Source: an uncultured Dorea sp.
GTDB lineage: Bacteria; Bacillota; Clostridia; Lachnospirales; Lachnospiraceae
Direction of reading: 5' to 3'
Length of the DNA: 29,747 nt
Assembly (NCBI GenBank): GCA_934307335.1
Contig: CAKRCL010000015.1
Span: 1 to 29,747, forward strand
Shown here: piece by piece, positions 7,533-15,119 of the stretch
Numbering within the stretch: the stretch's first letter is position 1
Layout of the letters: every line of letters begins with the position of its first letter
Position numbers and translations under genes: made by a program
The notes under the pieces: model-generated
What the model saw: the letters and a program-made list of their open reading frames with translations, nothing else
Told to the model about the DNA's origin: nothing
Databases searched by the model: none

Positions 7533-7760
7533 AAATATGACTTCCTCTACTTTTCCAAACACTAAAGTTGGAACAGAAGCAAAAAATCCACCACAACTCT
7601 TCTAAACATCAGAGTCATAGCAAAATTAAAATCCCAAGCTATGGCAGATTGAACATTCAAATTTCAAAACTTTTTCCTCTTTCAAGATTTCAGATATTAT
7701 ATAAGCCTCAACCTGTCGGGTAAAACAAAATAAATCTGCACAAATTCTCAAGATCAGAGA

Positions 7761-7848
7761 TGAACATTGGATTTATTTTCGTACTATTTGTGAGCCTAGC
7801 TCGTCTTGATATGTATGTCTGAGCCTGCTTTTTAGGCGAGTTTACATA
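7761..7848 (-). repeat. Long hairpin element, copy B (inverted relative to copy A)
   Basis: Read on the minus strand, 7848 to 7761 aligns with 7420-7507 over about 88 bases. The loop block AAACTCGCCTAAA and CAGGCTCA, the block GCTAGGCT and the block ATCCAATGT are conserved. The apical stem is kept with different bases (ATATGTA with TACATAT instead of the 14-bp stem of copy A), and GGATTT/AAATCC pairs further out (near 7885 and 7768). The spacer 7604-7749 between the copies holds no gene that I can see. The outer limits of this copy are unclear but may reach 7750-7900. Confidence 0.7.
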
Positions 7849-7941
7849 TTCACGAAATAATAAGCGACGCAACTGATGCCGGAAAATCCTTCTTGTTCAA
7901 GACGTTATAGTTTGGAATTCTATTTATATTTTCACACTATT

Positions 7942-8583
7942 CTACCGCGCCCAATCCGGCACTTCATCTTCGTAATATACCTGATTTTCCGTCAGTATTT
8001 TCATTTCTCCGTCTTTAATCTCTACTTCCGTGACTGCGCAGTTTTTATGTATACTTCCTGCCCACAGTTCCGATAACGGAGCTTTCTTTATACTATTGAG
8101 TAATGTAGCAAGTGCAACTCCATGTGTGACAAGCAAAATATTCTTATCTTCATATTCTTCCTGTCCAACCAGCCAATTCAGAAAATTACCGGTGCGTTTC
8201 TTTACATCTGCAAAGGATTCTCCTTTCGGCGCACCTTTAAAGTGTTGTGGATCATCATAAAATTTCAAAAATTCATCAGGAACTTCCATATGGTCTCTTG
8301 CTACACTTTTTCCTTCCCATTCCCCAAAATTAATCTCTTTCAATCTTTGATCCATAATAACCGGAACTTTTCTGCCGCCTTCATCTAAAATCAAATCAGC
8401 TGTCTCCAAAGCTCTCTTCAAATCACTCGTAAAGCAAAGATCAAATTTTACATTTCGTAGTCCGATTCCTGTTTCTTTCGCAAGATGTCTGCCAAAATCA
8501 TTCAGAGGAATATCCTCCTGACCCTGCAGTCTTTTTTCTTTATTCCAATCTGTCTGTCCATGTCTGACTAAATATAACTGCAT
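7942..8583 (-). CDS. Histidine phosphatase family protein (phosphoglycerate mutase-like)
   Basis: This 213-residue branch-1 histidine phosphatase starts MQLYLVRHGQTDWN. The phosphorylated His is in RHGQT, the second catalytic His in VTHGVALATLL, and the acidic residue and phosphate pocket in LKEINFGEWEGK and FTSDLKRALETA. Members hydrolyse phosphate monoesters of small metabolites (for example sugar phosphates or cobalamin precursors). The substrate cannot be assigned here, as there is no cobalamin gene nearby. The start at 8583 is chosen because AAGAGG precedes it and the fold begins there. An in-frame TTG at 8619 lacks such a site. Confidence 0.9.
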   Translation of the reverse strand: MQLYLVRHGQTDWNKEKRLQGQEDIPLNDFGRHLAKETGIGLRNVKFDLCFTSDLKRALETADLILDEGGRKVPVIMDQRLKEINFGEWEGKSVARDHMEVPDEFLKFYDDPQHFKGAPKGESFADVKKRTGNFLNWLVGQEEYEDKNILLVTHGVALATLLNSIKKAPLSELWAGSIHKNCAVTEVEIKDGEMKILTENQVYYEDEVPDWAR

Positions 8584-8712
8584 GTTTCTACCTCTTAATT
8601 CTTCATAATCTATTTTCAAAACCTATCATCAAATGTTATACTACTATTGTTGCATTGATATTTTTTCATTTATATCAGCGCAAAATTTACAATAAAAAGG
8701 AGTATCTGAATT

Positions 8713-9192
8713 ATGGAAAAAATCACAAGTTTCACCATAAATCACTTGAAACTGTTACCTGGAGTTTATGTATCTCGTGTGGATCAGGTTGCTGGTAATC
8801 CAGTCACAACATTTGACCTTCGTATGACAGCACCGAACCGCGAGCCAGTCATGAACACAGCTGAGATGCATACTATCGAGCACCTTGGGGCAACTTTCCT
8901 TAGAAATGATCCGGAATATGGCGATAAAGACATCTACTTCGGACCTATGGGCTGCCGCACAGGTTTTTACCTTGTGCTTGCAGGTGAATATGAGTCTCGT
9001 GACATTGTTCCACTGATGAAGCGCATGTTCACATTTATCGCAGATTTTGATGGTGAAATTCCCGGAGCTGCCGCCAGAGACTGTGGTAACTATCTGGATC
9101 AAAATTTAGGAATGGCCAAATACCTTGCGAAAAAGTACTTGGCCGAAGTCCTAAACAATATCACTGATGAAAGATTGATTTATCCAGAATAA
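8713..9192 (+). CDS. luxS: S-ribosylhomocysteine lyase
   Basis: LuxS splits S-ribosylhomocysteine into homocysteine and DPD, the precursor of autoinducer-2, in the activated methyl cycle. At 159 residues it has the usual length. Metal ligands are visible as His53 and His57 in HTIEH with Glu56 as general base, plus Cys124 in RDCGNYLD. Cys81 in GPMGCRTGF is the second catalytic residue. The start follows AAAAGGAG at ideal spacing. It is monocistronic here, divergent from the histidine phosphatase and only 2 bases from the convergent hydrolase, with no terminator between them. No Pfs/MTAN or methionine gene is adjacent. Confidence 0.97.
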   Translation: MEKITSFTINHLKLLPGVYVSRVDQVAGNPVTTFDLRMTAPNREPVMNTAEMHTIEHLGATFLRNDPEYGDKDIYFGPMGCRTGFYLVLAGEYESRDIVPLMKRMFTFIADFDGEIPGAAARDCGNYLDQNLGMAKYLAKKYLAEVLNNITDERLIYPE

Positions 9193-9194
9193 TC

Positions 9195-9737
9195 TTATTC
9201 TTCGTTTTCAATCTGAATCTGACAGTTTTTCATAGCTGCCAGTGCATTCTTATGGCCTTCTGGCGTTGTTCCGGCACAGCATGCCGCATCAACGATAATC
9301 GGCTTTTCCGGGAAGAAGGCCTTAAGAATCATCGCATTAGAAATTACACAGATGTCTGTACAGACCCCAACCAATGTGATGCTCTCTACTCTCTCATTTT
9401 TAATAACACGAAGATTACTTCTGTAATCATTCAATTTAAATCCAAGCTCAATACTTCCAAAAGAAGGTTTATTTAAAATATCTCCCTCACAAATCGCATC
9501 AATCTCCGGAGTTAATTTCCAACCGTCTGTACCACGTACACAATGAACAATCGGAAGATTCTTTCCTTCCTGCGTCTCCAGATATTTTTCATCATGTGTA
9601 TCGCGGGTATAGAATACCTTTCCATCAAAATTCTTAATCTTTTCAACCACTTTTGGCACAATTGCCTGGGCTTCTTTTGTTCCAAGTGCTCCGTCAATAA
9701 AATCATTCTGCATGTCAACTACGACTAATATTTTCAT
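9195..9737 (-). CDS. Isochorismatase-fold cysteine hydrolase, probable nicotinamidase
   Basis: This 180-residue hydrolase has the Asp/Lys/Cys triad of the family: Asp in VDMQNDF near the N-terminus, Lys in LNKPSFGS, and Cys in GVCTDICVISNA. The TRDTHDEKY segment carries the Asp and His that bind metal in nicotinamidases, with another His in PIVHC, which favours conversion of nicotinamide to nicotinate for NAD salvage. Isochorismatase-like or other amidase activity remains possible. The start follows GGAGG. The gene converges on luxS with a 2-base gap. Confidence 0.85.
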   Translation of the reverse strand: MKILVVVDMQNDFIDGALGTKEAQAIVPKVVEKIKNFDGKVFYTRDTHDEKYLETQEGKNLPIVHCVRGTDGWKLTPEIDAICEGDILNKPSFGSIELGFKLNDYRSNLRVIKNERVESITLVGVCTDICVISNAMILKAFFPEKPIIVDAACCAGTTPEGHKNALAAMKNCQIQIENEE

Positions 9738-9820
9738 AATCTATGACCCTCCAATACTTTTTTCGACATTTTCCACTATCTATATTATATAATCTTCCCG
9801 AATAATGCAAGTACCGTTGA

Positions 9821-9841
9821 ATAGGAAATTGTATTTCCTAT
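9821..9841. repeat. Short palindrome ATAGGAAAT-N3-ATTTCCTAT
   Basis: The 9-bp arms ATAGGAAAT (9821-9829) and ATTTCCTAT (9833-9841) are identical to the core of the larger palindrome at 29529-29559, 20 kb away. The sequence continues TGAAA here; the half-site at 29421 continues similarly (TTTCCTATGAAA). It lies just downstream of the rplT terminator. It is probably a small dispersed repeat or an extra transcription-end hairpin. Confidence 0.6.
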
Positions 9842-9853
9842 GAAATAAAAAAA

Positions 9854-9878
9854 CGGGCAAAATGTTTCCATTCTGCCC
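9854..9878 (-). terminator. Terminator of infC-rpmI-rplT
   Basis: On the minus strand GGGCAGAAT pairs with ATTTTGCCC (one G-T) and is followed by GTTTTTTT. It lies about 20 bases beyond the rplT stop codon and closes the operon. Confidence 0.85.
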
Positions 9879-9900
9879 ACTTATATTATCTTAATTTAAA

Positions 9901-10257
9901 TTAAGCAATTTTGCTTTTTGCAAGCTCTGCAAGTGTTGCAAATCCTTCTGCATCGTTAACAGCCATCTCTGCAAGCATCTTTCTGTTGATGTCTACACCA
10001 GCAACTTTCAGTCCGTGCATCATCTTGCTGTATGAAAGTCCGTTTAATCTAGCTGCTGCATTGATACGAGCGATCCAAAGCTGACGCATCTGACGTTTGC
10101 GCTGTTTTCTTCCTGCATATGAAGATGTAAGAGCTCTCATTACAGACTGTTTTGCAACTCTGTACTGTTTAGAACGTGCTCCTCTGTATCCTTTTGCTAA
10201 CTTTAAAGTTCTATTATGTTTCTTTTTAGCGTTAAGTCCGCCTTTAATTCTTGCCAT
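9901..10257 (-). CDS. rplT: 50S ribosomal protein L20
   Basis: This is the 118-residue basic ribosomal protein L20, which binds 23S rRNA early in 50S assembly. The sequence is textbook for the family: [19 protein letters not shown], then the [12 protein letters not shown] and [19 protein letters not shown] blocks. It is third in the infC-rpmI-rplT operon, 35 bases after rpmI. In Firmicutes L20 represses its own operon through the leader, and a fitting leader is present upstream of infC. Confidence 0.98.
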   Translation of the reverse strand: MARIKGGLNAKKKHNRTLKLAKGYRGARSKQYRVAKQSVMRALTSSYAGRKQRKRQMRQLWIARINAAARLNGLSYSKMMHGLKVAGVDINRKMLAEMAVNDAEGFATLAELAKSKIA

Positions 10258-10292
10258 GTCTTATTATCCTCCTTCAATCTATCTACTGAATC

Positions 10293-10490
10293 TTACAAGT
10301 ATGGTAAGATCTTCTTCATGTTCTTTACATTTGTCTCATCTGCGATTGTAGCGTGTCTTAAGTTTCTCTTTCTCTTAGTAGACTTCTTTGTTAAGATATG
10401 GCTCTTGTAAGCTTTATTTCTTTTTAATTTTCCTGTACCTGTCTTTTTGAAACGCTTTGCTGCTGCTCTGCTTGTTTTGATTTTTGGCAT
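10293..10490 (-). CDS. rpmI: 50S ribosomal protein L35
   Basis: This is the 65-residue ribosomal protein L35, recognised by [20 protein letters not shown] and the [22 protein letters not shown] block. It has the normal length and composition. It is the middle gene of the operon, 40 bases after infC and preceded by a GGAGG-type site. It is part of the large ribosomal subunit. Confidence 0.97.
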   Translation of the reverse strand: MPKIKTSRAAAKRFKKTGTGKLKRNKAYKSHILTKKSTKRKRNLRHATIADETNVKNMKKILPYL

Positions 10491-10530
10491 GATATAGTTC
10501 CTCCTTTAATGAAATTACATGTAATTATTT

Positions 10531-11037
10531 TTAACGTTTTTCAGTTAAAACCATGCTCATACTTCTACCTTCCAATTTGGCCGGCTTCTCTACAACTGCA
10601 ACGTCTTCCAGCATCTGAGCGAAATCGTCCAGAATATGCTTGCTCTGCTGCATATGTGCCATCTCACGACCGCGGAAACGCAATGTAATCTTAACTTTGT
10701 TTCCTTTTGCGATAAATTTCTTAGCATTGTTGACCTTCGTGTTCAGGTCGTTTGTATCAATGTTCGGTGAAATTCTTACTTCTTTCACCTCAACGGTCTT
10801 CTGCTTCTTCTTAGCCTCTTTTTCTTTTCTTGCAAGCTCATATCTGTATTTTCCATAATCAATAATCTTGCATACAGGTGGCTGAGCCTTTGGAGCAATC
10901 TTGACCAGATCCAATTCAGCTTCCTGAGCCAGCTTCATGGCCTCTTTGATTGGCATTACACCTAACTGATCTCCATTCTCTGCAATTACTCTTACCTCTT
11001 TGTCTCTGATCTGTCCGTTAATCATTAAATCGCTAAT
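10531..11037 (-). CDS. infC: Translation initiation factor IF-3, ATT start codon
   Basis: IF-3 binds the 30S subunit, blocks premature subunit joining and checks initiator tRNA and start codons. The N-domain (INGQIRDKEVRVI) and C-domain (KVKITLRFRGREMAHMQQ) are clear. The first ATG (11025) has no ribosome binding site at proper distance, whereas ATT at 11037, reading ISDLMINGQIR, sits 7 bases after GGGGGTG. Use of ATT is known for infC and lets IF-3 repress its own translation, so I place the start there (168 residues). It is the first gene of the operon. Confidence 0.93.
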   Translation of the reverse strand: MSDLMINGQIRDKEVRVIAENGDQLGVMPIKEAMKLAQEAELDLVKIAPKAQPPVCKIIDYGKYRYELARKEKEAKKKQKTVEVKEVRISPNIDTNDLNTKVNNAKKFIAKGNKVKITLRFRGREMAHMQQSKHILDDFAQMLEDVAVVEKPAKLEGRSMSMVLTEKR

Positions 11038-11204
11038 TGTCGTGCACCCCCATCATAAAAATAAAATAAGTGAATAGTTCGAGACTATCCACTTATATAT
11101 CTGCATCATAATCCTGTTATGGTTATCTGCTCAATATCTGACCAATAGTCACCCGATTGTGCTATGGTGAGAGTGGATACTCTGCTTTGTTTTTGTTTCA
11201 CACA
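11038..11204 (-). ncRNA. infC operon leader (L20/IF-3-type attenuated leader)
   Basis: About 165 bases of untranslated leader separate the promoter from the infC start. It contains local hairpins (AGAGT/ACTCT near 11160-11180, CATAA/TTATG near 11109-11123) and ends in an intrinsic terminator just upstream of the ribosome binding site. This matches the known Firmicutes plan in which L20 binding favours premature termination of infC-rpmI-rplT. The exact L20 binding structure cannot be confirmed by eye. Confidence 0.7.
11068..11094 (-). terminator. Attenuator terminator in the infC leader
   Basis: On the minus strand AAGTGGATAGT pairs with ACTATTCACTT (one G-T) around CTCGA, followed by ATTTTATTTTT. 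It lies about 30 bases before infC, so it must be a conditional terminator. Confidence 0.8.
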
Positions 11205-11210
11205 AGTGAT

Positions 11211-11239
11211 AGATTAACATATCCTTATCTTTATGTCAA
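11211..11239 (-). promoter_or_regulatory. Promoter of infC-rpmI-rplT
   Basis: Minus strand: consensus TTGACA (11234-11239), 17-base spacer, TAATCT (11211-11216). Start of the transcript is expected near 11204. Confidence 0.75.
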
Positions 11240-11279
11240 TCACTTTTTTTAATATTTTAATATTTAGTTTGATATTATA

Positions 11280-12149
11280 TTATTTTTCGCGTTTATCTCC
11301 CATACAAAATACAGAAACAACACCAGGACCTGTATGACCTCCGATTACTGTACCAATATTATTGATGTAAATATTCTGGACTCCCATCTTCTGCCGCACC
11401 TGCTTCGCCACATATTCTGCATCTTCCAGACAATCGCCGTGTGTAATCATCACAATATCATTCTCGTATCCTTCTGCCTGTTTTACAGCCATATCTACGA
11501 TTTTATTCAAAGATTTCTTACGTCCGCGTTCTTTTCCAACTACTTTCAAACAGCCATTATCATCCATAATAATAATTGGTTTAATCTGTACCATAGTTCC
11601 CAAGATTGCACTTGTCTTCGATACTCGTCCTCCCCTGTGTAAATGATTCAGATCATCTACCGTCACATCATGACAAACATGAAGCTTGTTCTCTTCTGCC
11701 CACTTTGCTGCCTCTTCGATTGTTGCACCTGCTTCTTTTTGTTTTAATACATAATATAGAAGTAACGCCTCTCCCAAACAAGCACATAAAGTATCAACTA
11801 CAATAATCTTCCGTTCAGGGTATTCTTCCTGAAGTTCTTGCGCTGCGATTTTCATACTATTACAAGTTCCGCTAAGTCCTGAAGAAAACGCCAGATGCAA
11901 AACATCTTTCCCTTCTTTCAAATACGGTTCCAATGCCTCCCTTGCCTCTTCCGGATTCACCTGAGATGTTGTAGACATCTTTCCTTCTCTCAATTTATCA
12001 AAAAATTCTTTTGAAGATAATCCATCCATGTCAGAATATGTCTGTCCATCAATCGTATATTTCAATGGGATATACGGCACACCTCTTTCTTGCAGCCATT
12101 CTTTTGTCGTATCCACAGTACTATTCACGGTAATGATATAGTCACTCAT
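11280..12149 (-). CDS. DegV family protein (fatty-acid binding, FakB-like)
   Basis: This 289-residue DegV-fold protein is of the type that binds a single fatty acid between two domains and presents it to the kinase FakA for phosphorylation. Family marks are VNSTVDTTKEWL at the N-terminus (canonical DST-type motif here NST), KMSTTSQVNP, the SSGLSGTCNSM loop, and the C-terminal IGTVIGGHTGPG. Length is normal. It has its own strong promoter and an AAGGAGG site. No FakA/DhaK gene is in the window, so the partner must lie elsewhere. The bound lipid is unknown. Confidence 0.92.
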   Translation of the reverse strand: MSDYIITVNSTVDTTKEWLQERGVPYIPLKYTIDGQTYSDMDGLSSKEFFDKLREGKMSTTSQVNPEEAREALEPYLKEGKDVLHLAFSSGLSGTCNSMKIAAQELQEEYPERKIIVVDTLCACLGEALLLYYVLKQKEAGATIEEAAKWAEENKLHVCHDVTVDDLNHLHRGGRVSKTSAILGTMVQIKPIIIMDDNGCLKVVGKERGRKKSLNKIVDMAVKQAEGYENDIVMITHGDCLEDAEYVAKQVRQKMGVQNIYINNIGTVIGGHTGPGVVSVFCMGDKREK

Positions 12150-12180
12150 AGTAAGTCCTCCTTATATAACCATATAGAAT

Positions 12181-12209
12181 ATCATACCATTTTTATCACT
12201 CAGTTGCAA
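12181..12209 (-). promoter_or_regulatory. Promoter of the DegV gene
   Basis: Minus strand: TTGCAA (12204-12209), 17-base spacer, TATGAT (12181-12186) with TGG directly before it, giving an extended -10. Confidence 0.7.
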
Positions 12210-12276
12210 AATTTTTCCTCTATACAATTTCAAAAGACTAACTTTTAACAAATTCTTAACAACATTTCTTACTTTA

Positions 12277-13638
12277 TTAATTCAGCTTGATATTCAAGTA
12301 ACTCCGTCCTGACAAAGTCTTATTAAAACAAATACTGCAAATAACGATAATTGTTCCTGCCAAAAATCCCATCCAATTAAAAAGTGCTGTCAAAATCAAT
12401 AACTCCAATCTCATGAACTTCAAAGCATACCCTAATTCAAAGTTCGGCTGCGTATAATTCGCCACAGCAACAAAAGCCATATAGAGCATTACTTCTGAAT
12501 TGAACCACCCCGACTTCACCGAAAATTCTCCCATAACAAGACCGGCAATCACACTTAGAGGTGTGCTTAACATACTTGGTGTATTAAGTGCAGCAAGTCT
12601 CAGTCCATCAATCGAAATTTCCAATATTAACAACTGAAAAACAAGCGGAATATGCACGGTATCTTTCACCGCAACAAATGCAAATACTTCCGGCAGCCAA
12701 CTCAGATTCTGCATAAAAAGCAAAAATACCGGCGTCAGAAACACTGTCAAAAACGTAATCAAAGCTCTTGTTATCTTCAGATACATTGCAGTCAGCGTTG
12801 GAAAATAATAATCATTCGCCTCCTCAATAATATCCAGTATAGAAGTCGGAAGTACCATGGCAGATGGCGAATTATCAACAAGAATCACTATTTTCCCTTC
12901 TAATAGACAAGCCACTGCCGTATCCGGTCTTTCCGTAAATTTAAATTTAGGAAATGGATTGTACCATTTTCGTTTAAACAAGCATTCTGCAAGACTTTGC
13001 TGATTCATACGAAGGTCATCCGTATGAATATTTTCGATTCTGTCATTTAAATTTTTCAAAAGCTCCTGATCAACCCTGTCATCCATATAACATAATGCTA
13101 CATCCGTTCTGGAACTATCCCCGACTTCCAGCATCTTCATCACAAGATGACGATCTCTGATTCTTCTTCTCATTAAAGCAGTATTAAATACAATTGTCTC
13201 CACAAATCCGTCTCTGGAACCACGAAGTGACTTATCCTTATCCGGCTCATCTACACTTCTTGCAGGATATGTTCGGCAATCAATCGCAAAGCACGCCTCA
13301 TAACCATCAATAAACAAACACGTCACACCTGACAACAGATTTCGAAATATTTCATCAAAATCTCCTAGTACATCAACCTCTGCATAAGGAATACATTTCT
13401 CTGCAAATCCTGTTGCATCTACTGGCATTTCTTCCTCTTTGATGCCAAAAAATGAATCCATAATCTTCAACATAGATTCATCCTTCGTAAATCCATCTAC
13501 AAAATAAAAGGCAGCACTCTTTCCTCCAATTAAAATTTCTCTCTGAATAATATCGAAACTCTCCTCCACCGGCAGCATCTGATTCATATATTTTACATTT
13601 TCTTTTTTTTCAGGAAACACTTTCATCTTATTCGTCAT
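12277..13638 (-). CDS. GerA/SpoVAF-family spore germination protein
   Basis: This 453-residue membrane protein has the A-subunit architecture of spore germinant receptors. It has a soluble N-terminal half (about residues 1-280, containing RGSRDGFVETIVFNTALMRRRIR, typical of the family) and a C-terminal half with about five membrane segments, including FLTVFLTPVFLLFM and ILTALFNWMGFLAGTIIVI. It should sit in the inner membrane of the spore and take part in germination. No GerB or GerC partner and no spoVA genes are adjacent, and the closest match by layout is SpoVAF. The start at 13638 has GAGG nine bases before it. A sigma-G-like promoter precedes it. Confidence 0.9.
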   Translation of the reverse strand: MTNKMKVFPEKKENVKYMNQMLPVEESFDIIQREILIGGKSAAFYFVDGFTKDESMLKIMDSFFGIKEEEMPVDATGFAEKCIPYAEVDVLGDFDEIFRNLLSGVTCLFIDGYEACFAIDCRTYPARSVDEPDKDKSLRGSRDGFVETIVFNTALMRRRIRDRHLVMKMLEVGDSSRTDVALCYMDDRVDQELLKNLNDRIENIHTDDLRMNQQSLAECLFKRKWYNPFPKFKFTERPDTAVACLLEGKIVILVDNSPSAMVLPTSILDIIEEANDYYFPTLTAMYLKITRALITFLTVFLTPVFLLFMQNLSWLPEVFAFVAVKDTVHIPLVFQLLILEISIDGLRLAALNTPSMLSTPLSVIAGLVMGEFSVKSGWFNSEVMLYMAFVAVANYTQPNFELGYALKFMRLELLILTALFNWMGFLAGTIIVICSICFNKTLSGRSYLNIKLN

Positions 13639-13686
13639 ACATTTCAACCTCATCTTCTACAAATTCCACAGCAAATGCTTCCTTAT

Positions 13687-13716
13687 TAGTATGGCTGATA
13701 AGACTTCTTTGCATAC
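13687..13716 (-). promoter_or_regulatory. Candidate sigma-G (forespore) promoter
   Basis: Minus strand GTATG (13712-13716), 18-base spacer and CATACTA (13687-13693) fit the Bacillus forespore sigma-G consensus (GHATR, 18, CATNHTA), about 50 bases before a germination gene. Expression late in the forespore would fit the product. Confidence 0.6.
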
Positions 13717-13720
13717 AAAA

Positions 13721-13746
13721 AGGACAGGTTTTTCAAAACCCATCCT
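13721..13746. terminator. Terminator after dut
   Basis: AGGACAGGTTTT (13721-13732) pairs with AAAACCCATCCT (13735-13746), with one 2-base internal mismatch. T runs flank both sides, TTTTTGT on the minus strand and TATTTTTATTTTTT on the plus strand. It ends the trp-transporter/dut transcript and lies right before the germination gene promoter. Confidence 0.8.
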
Positions 13747-13779
13747 GTATTTTTATTTTTTCTGTTCGTAATTGTATTT

Positions 13780-14298
13780 TTACTTCTGTGATGTACTGCC
13801 AAATCCACCATTTCTTACTGCTGTCACATCATCATCCATCGTAATTCCATACTCAACAAAAATCCCTTGCATAAATCCACTTCCTGCTTCCAATTCCACT
13901 GTCTTATTTTCATTAGAATCATTTGTAATCTTTGCAAATATGTGCCCTTCATTGTCAGAATAAAAATAATCACTATCTATAATTCCAACTGTATTGTTTA
14001 ACTGAAGACGGTACTTAAAACCAAGCCCACTTCTTGGATAACATTTTAAGACCCAGTTTTCCTGCATTTCCACACGAATCCCTGTTGGAATTTTGACCGT
14101 TTTTCCCGGTGCAAGTACAATTGGAACCGGTGTGTAAAAATCATATCCGGCGGATCCTGATGTTGCACGTTTCGGAAGCTTAATCGACTGATAGATTTCC
14201 TGTAATTCTCCTTCATTCATTTTTCCAAAGGTATCCTGGAAACCTTCTGCGAATTGTTCAAAACTTACTTTATGAAACTGTGCAATTCTCTTAGCCAT
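13780..14298 (-). CDS. dut: dUTP diphosphatase
   Basis: This 172-residue trimeric-type dUTPase hydrolyses dUTP to dUMP and pyrophosphate, which keeps uracil out of DNA. The conserved motifs are present in order: SAGYDFYTP (motif 1), PRSGLGFKY (motif 2), VGIIDSDYF (motif 3) and the C-terminal GGFGSTSQK (motif 5). An N-terminal helical extension of about 45 residues precedes motif 1, seen in related clostridia. The start at 14298 follows AAGGAG; the open frame upstream runs into the neighbouring ATPase gene. It lies 47 bases after the transporter ATPase with no terminator between, so it probably shares the T-box-controlled transcript. Confidence 0.93.
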   Translation of the reverse strand: MAKRIAQFHKVSFEQFAEGFQDTFGKMNEGELQEIYQSIKLPKRATSGSAGYDFYTPVPIVLAPGKTVKIPTGIRVEMQENWVLKCYPRSGLGFKYRLQLNNTVGIIDSDYFYSDNEGHIFAKITNDSNENKTVELEAGSGFMQGIFVEYGITMDDDVTAVRNGGFGSTSQK

Positions 14299-14345
14299 GA
14301 TTTTTCTCCTTTTCCCTTTCAAGACTCGCCCGGAACTCATAAGTT

Positions 14346-15119
14346 TTAATTGCCACACTCAACACTGATTTTATTGAACAATGTAAGGATATCATCTATC
14401 TCCATCGCTTCTTTTTCTTTATCCTTCTTATCTAGTATGATGTGACCGTTATGCATCATCACAAGACGATTGCCATATTCGACTGCATAACGAAGATTAT
14501 GAGTTACCATAATCGTAGTCAATTGTTTTTCTTTTACAATTTTATCTGTCAGCTGCATAATCAGCTCTGCTGTTTTGGGATCCAATGCTGCTGTATGTTC
14601 ATCCAGAATGAGAAATTCAATTGGTGTCATCGTAGACATCAAAAGCGCCATTGCCTGTCTCTGACCTCCGGATAAAGAACCGACTTTTACATCCAGCTTA
14701 TCTTCCAGACCAAGTCCAAGTTGTTCGAGCTGTTCCCTGTAATATTCTATACGAGCCTTATTCGTTCCACATCTCAAGCCATAAAGCTTTCCCTTATTAT
14801 CCGCAAGAGCCATATTTTCCAAAATTGTCATGCTTGGGCATGTGCCCATAGAAGGGTTCTGATAGACACGGCCAATTCTTTTATTTCTCTTATATTCTTT
14901 CTCTTTTGTGATGTCTGTATCTCCAATCAGAATCTGTCCGGATTCTACCGGAATACTACCACAAATAATATTCAGCATAGACGTTTTTCCTGAACCGTTA
15001 CTACCTACAACAGAAAGGAATTCACCTTTTTCAATACTTAGATTAAAATCTTGAAAAAGACACATCTCATTTACTGATCCTACATTATAATACTTTGAAA
15101 TTCCTTTTAAATCAAGCAT
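14346..15119 (-). CDS. ABC transporter ATP-binding protein (tryptophan-type, TrpZ-like)
   Basis: This 257-residue ATPase subunit of an importer has Walker A GSNGSGKTS, signature LSGGQRQA and Walker B FLILDEHTAALDP. The DEH in place of DEP after Walker B is common in this transporter group. It overlaps the end of the permease gene by 8 bases, so the subunits are co-translated. With the binding lipoprotein and permease it forms an ABC_sub_bind-type importer. The Trp T-box upstream suggests tryptophan as cargo. Confidence 0.92.
   Translation of the reverse strand: MLDLKGISKYYNVGSVNEMCLFQDFNLSIEKGEFLSVVGSNGSGKTSMLNIICGSIPVESGQILIGDTDITKEKEYKRNKRIGRVYQNPSMGTCPSMTILENMALADNKGKLYGLRCGTNKARIEYYREQLEQLGLGLEDKLDVKVGSLSGGQRQAMALLMSTMTPIEFLILDEHTAALDPKTAELIMQLTDKIVKEKQLTTIMVTHNLRYAVEYGNRLVMMHNGHIILDKKDKEKEAMEIDDILTLFNKISVECGN

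Noticed and set aside
7533..7760. A gene carried between the two hairpin copies, as in a composite transposon
   Set aside because: No open frame with RBS or known motif is present in the spacer, and no target-site duplication is evident.
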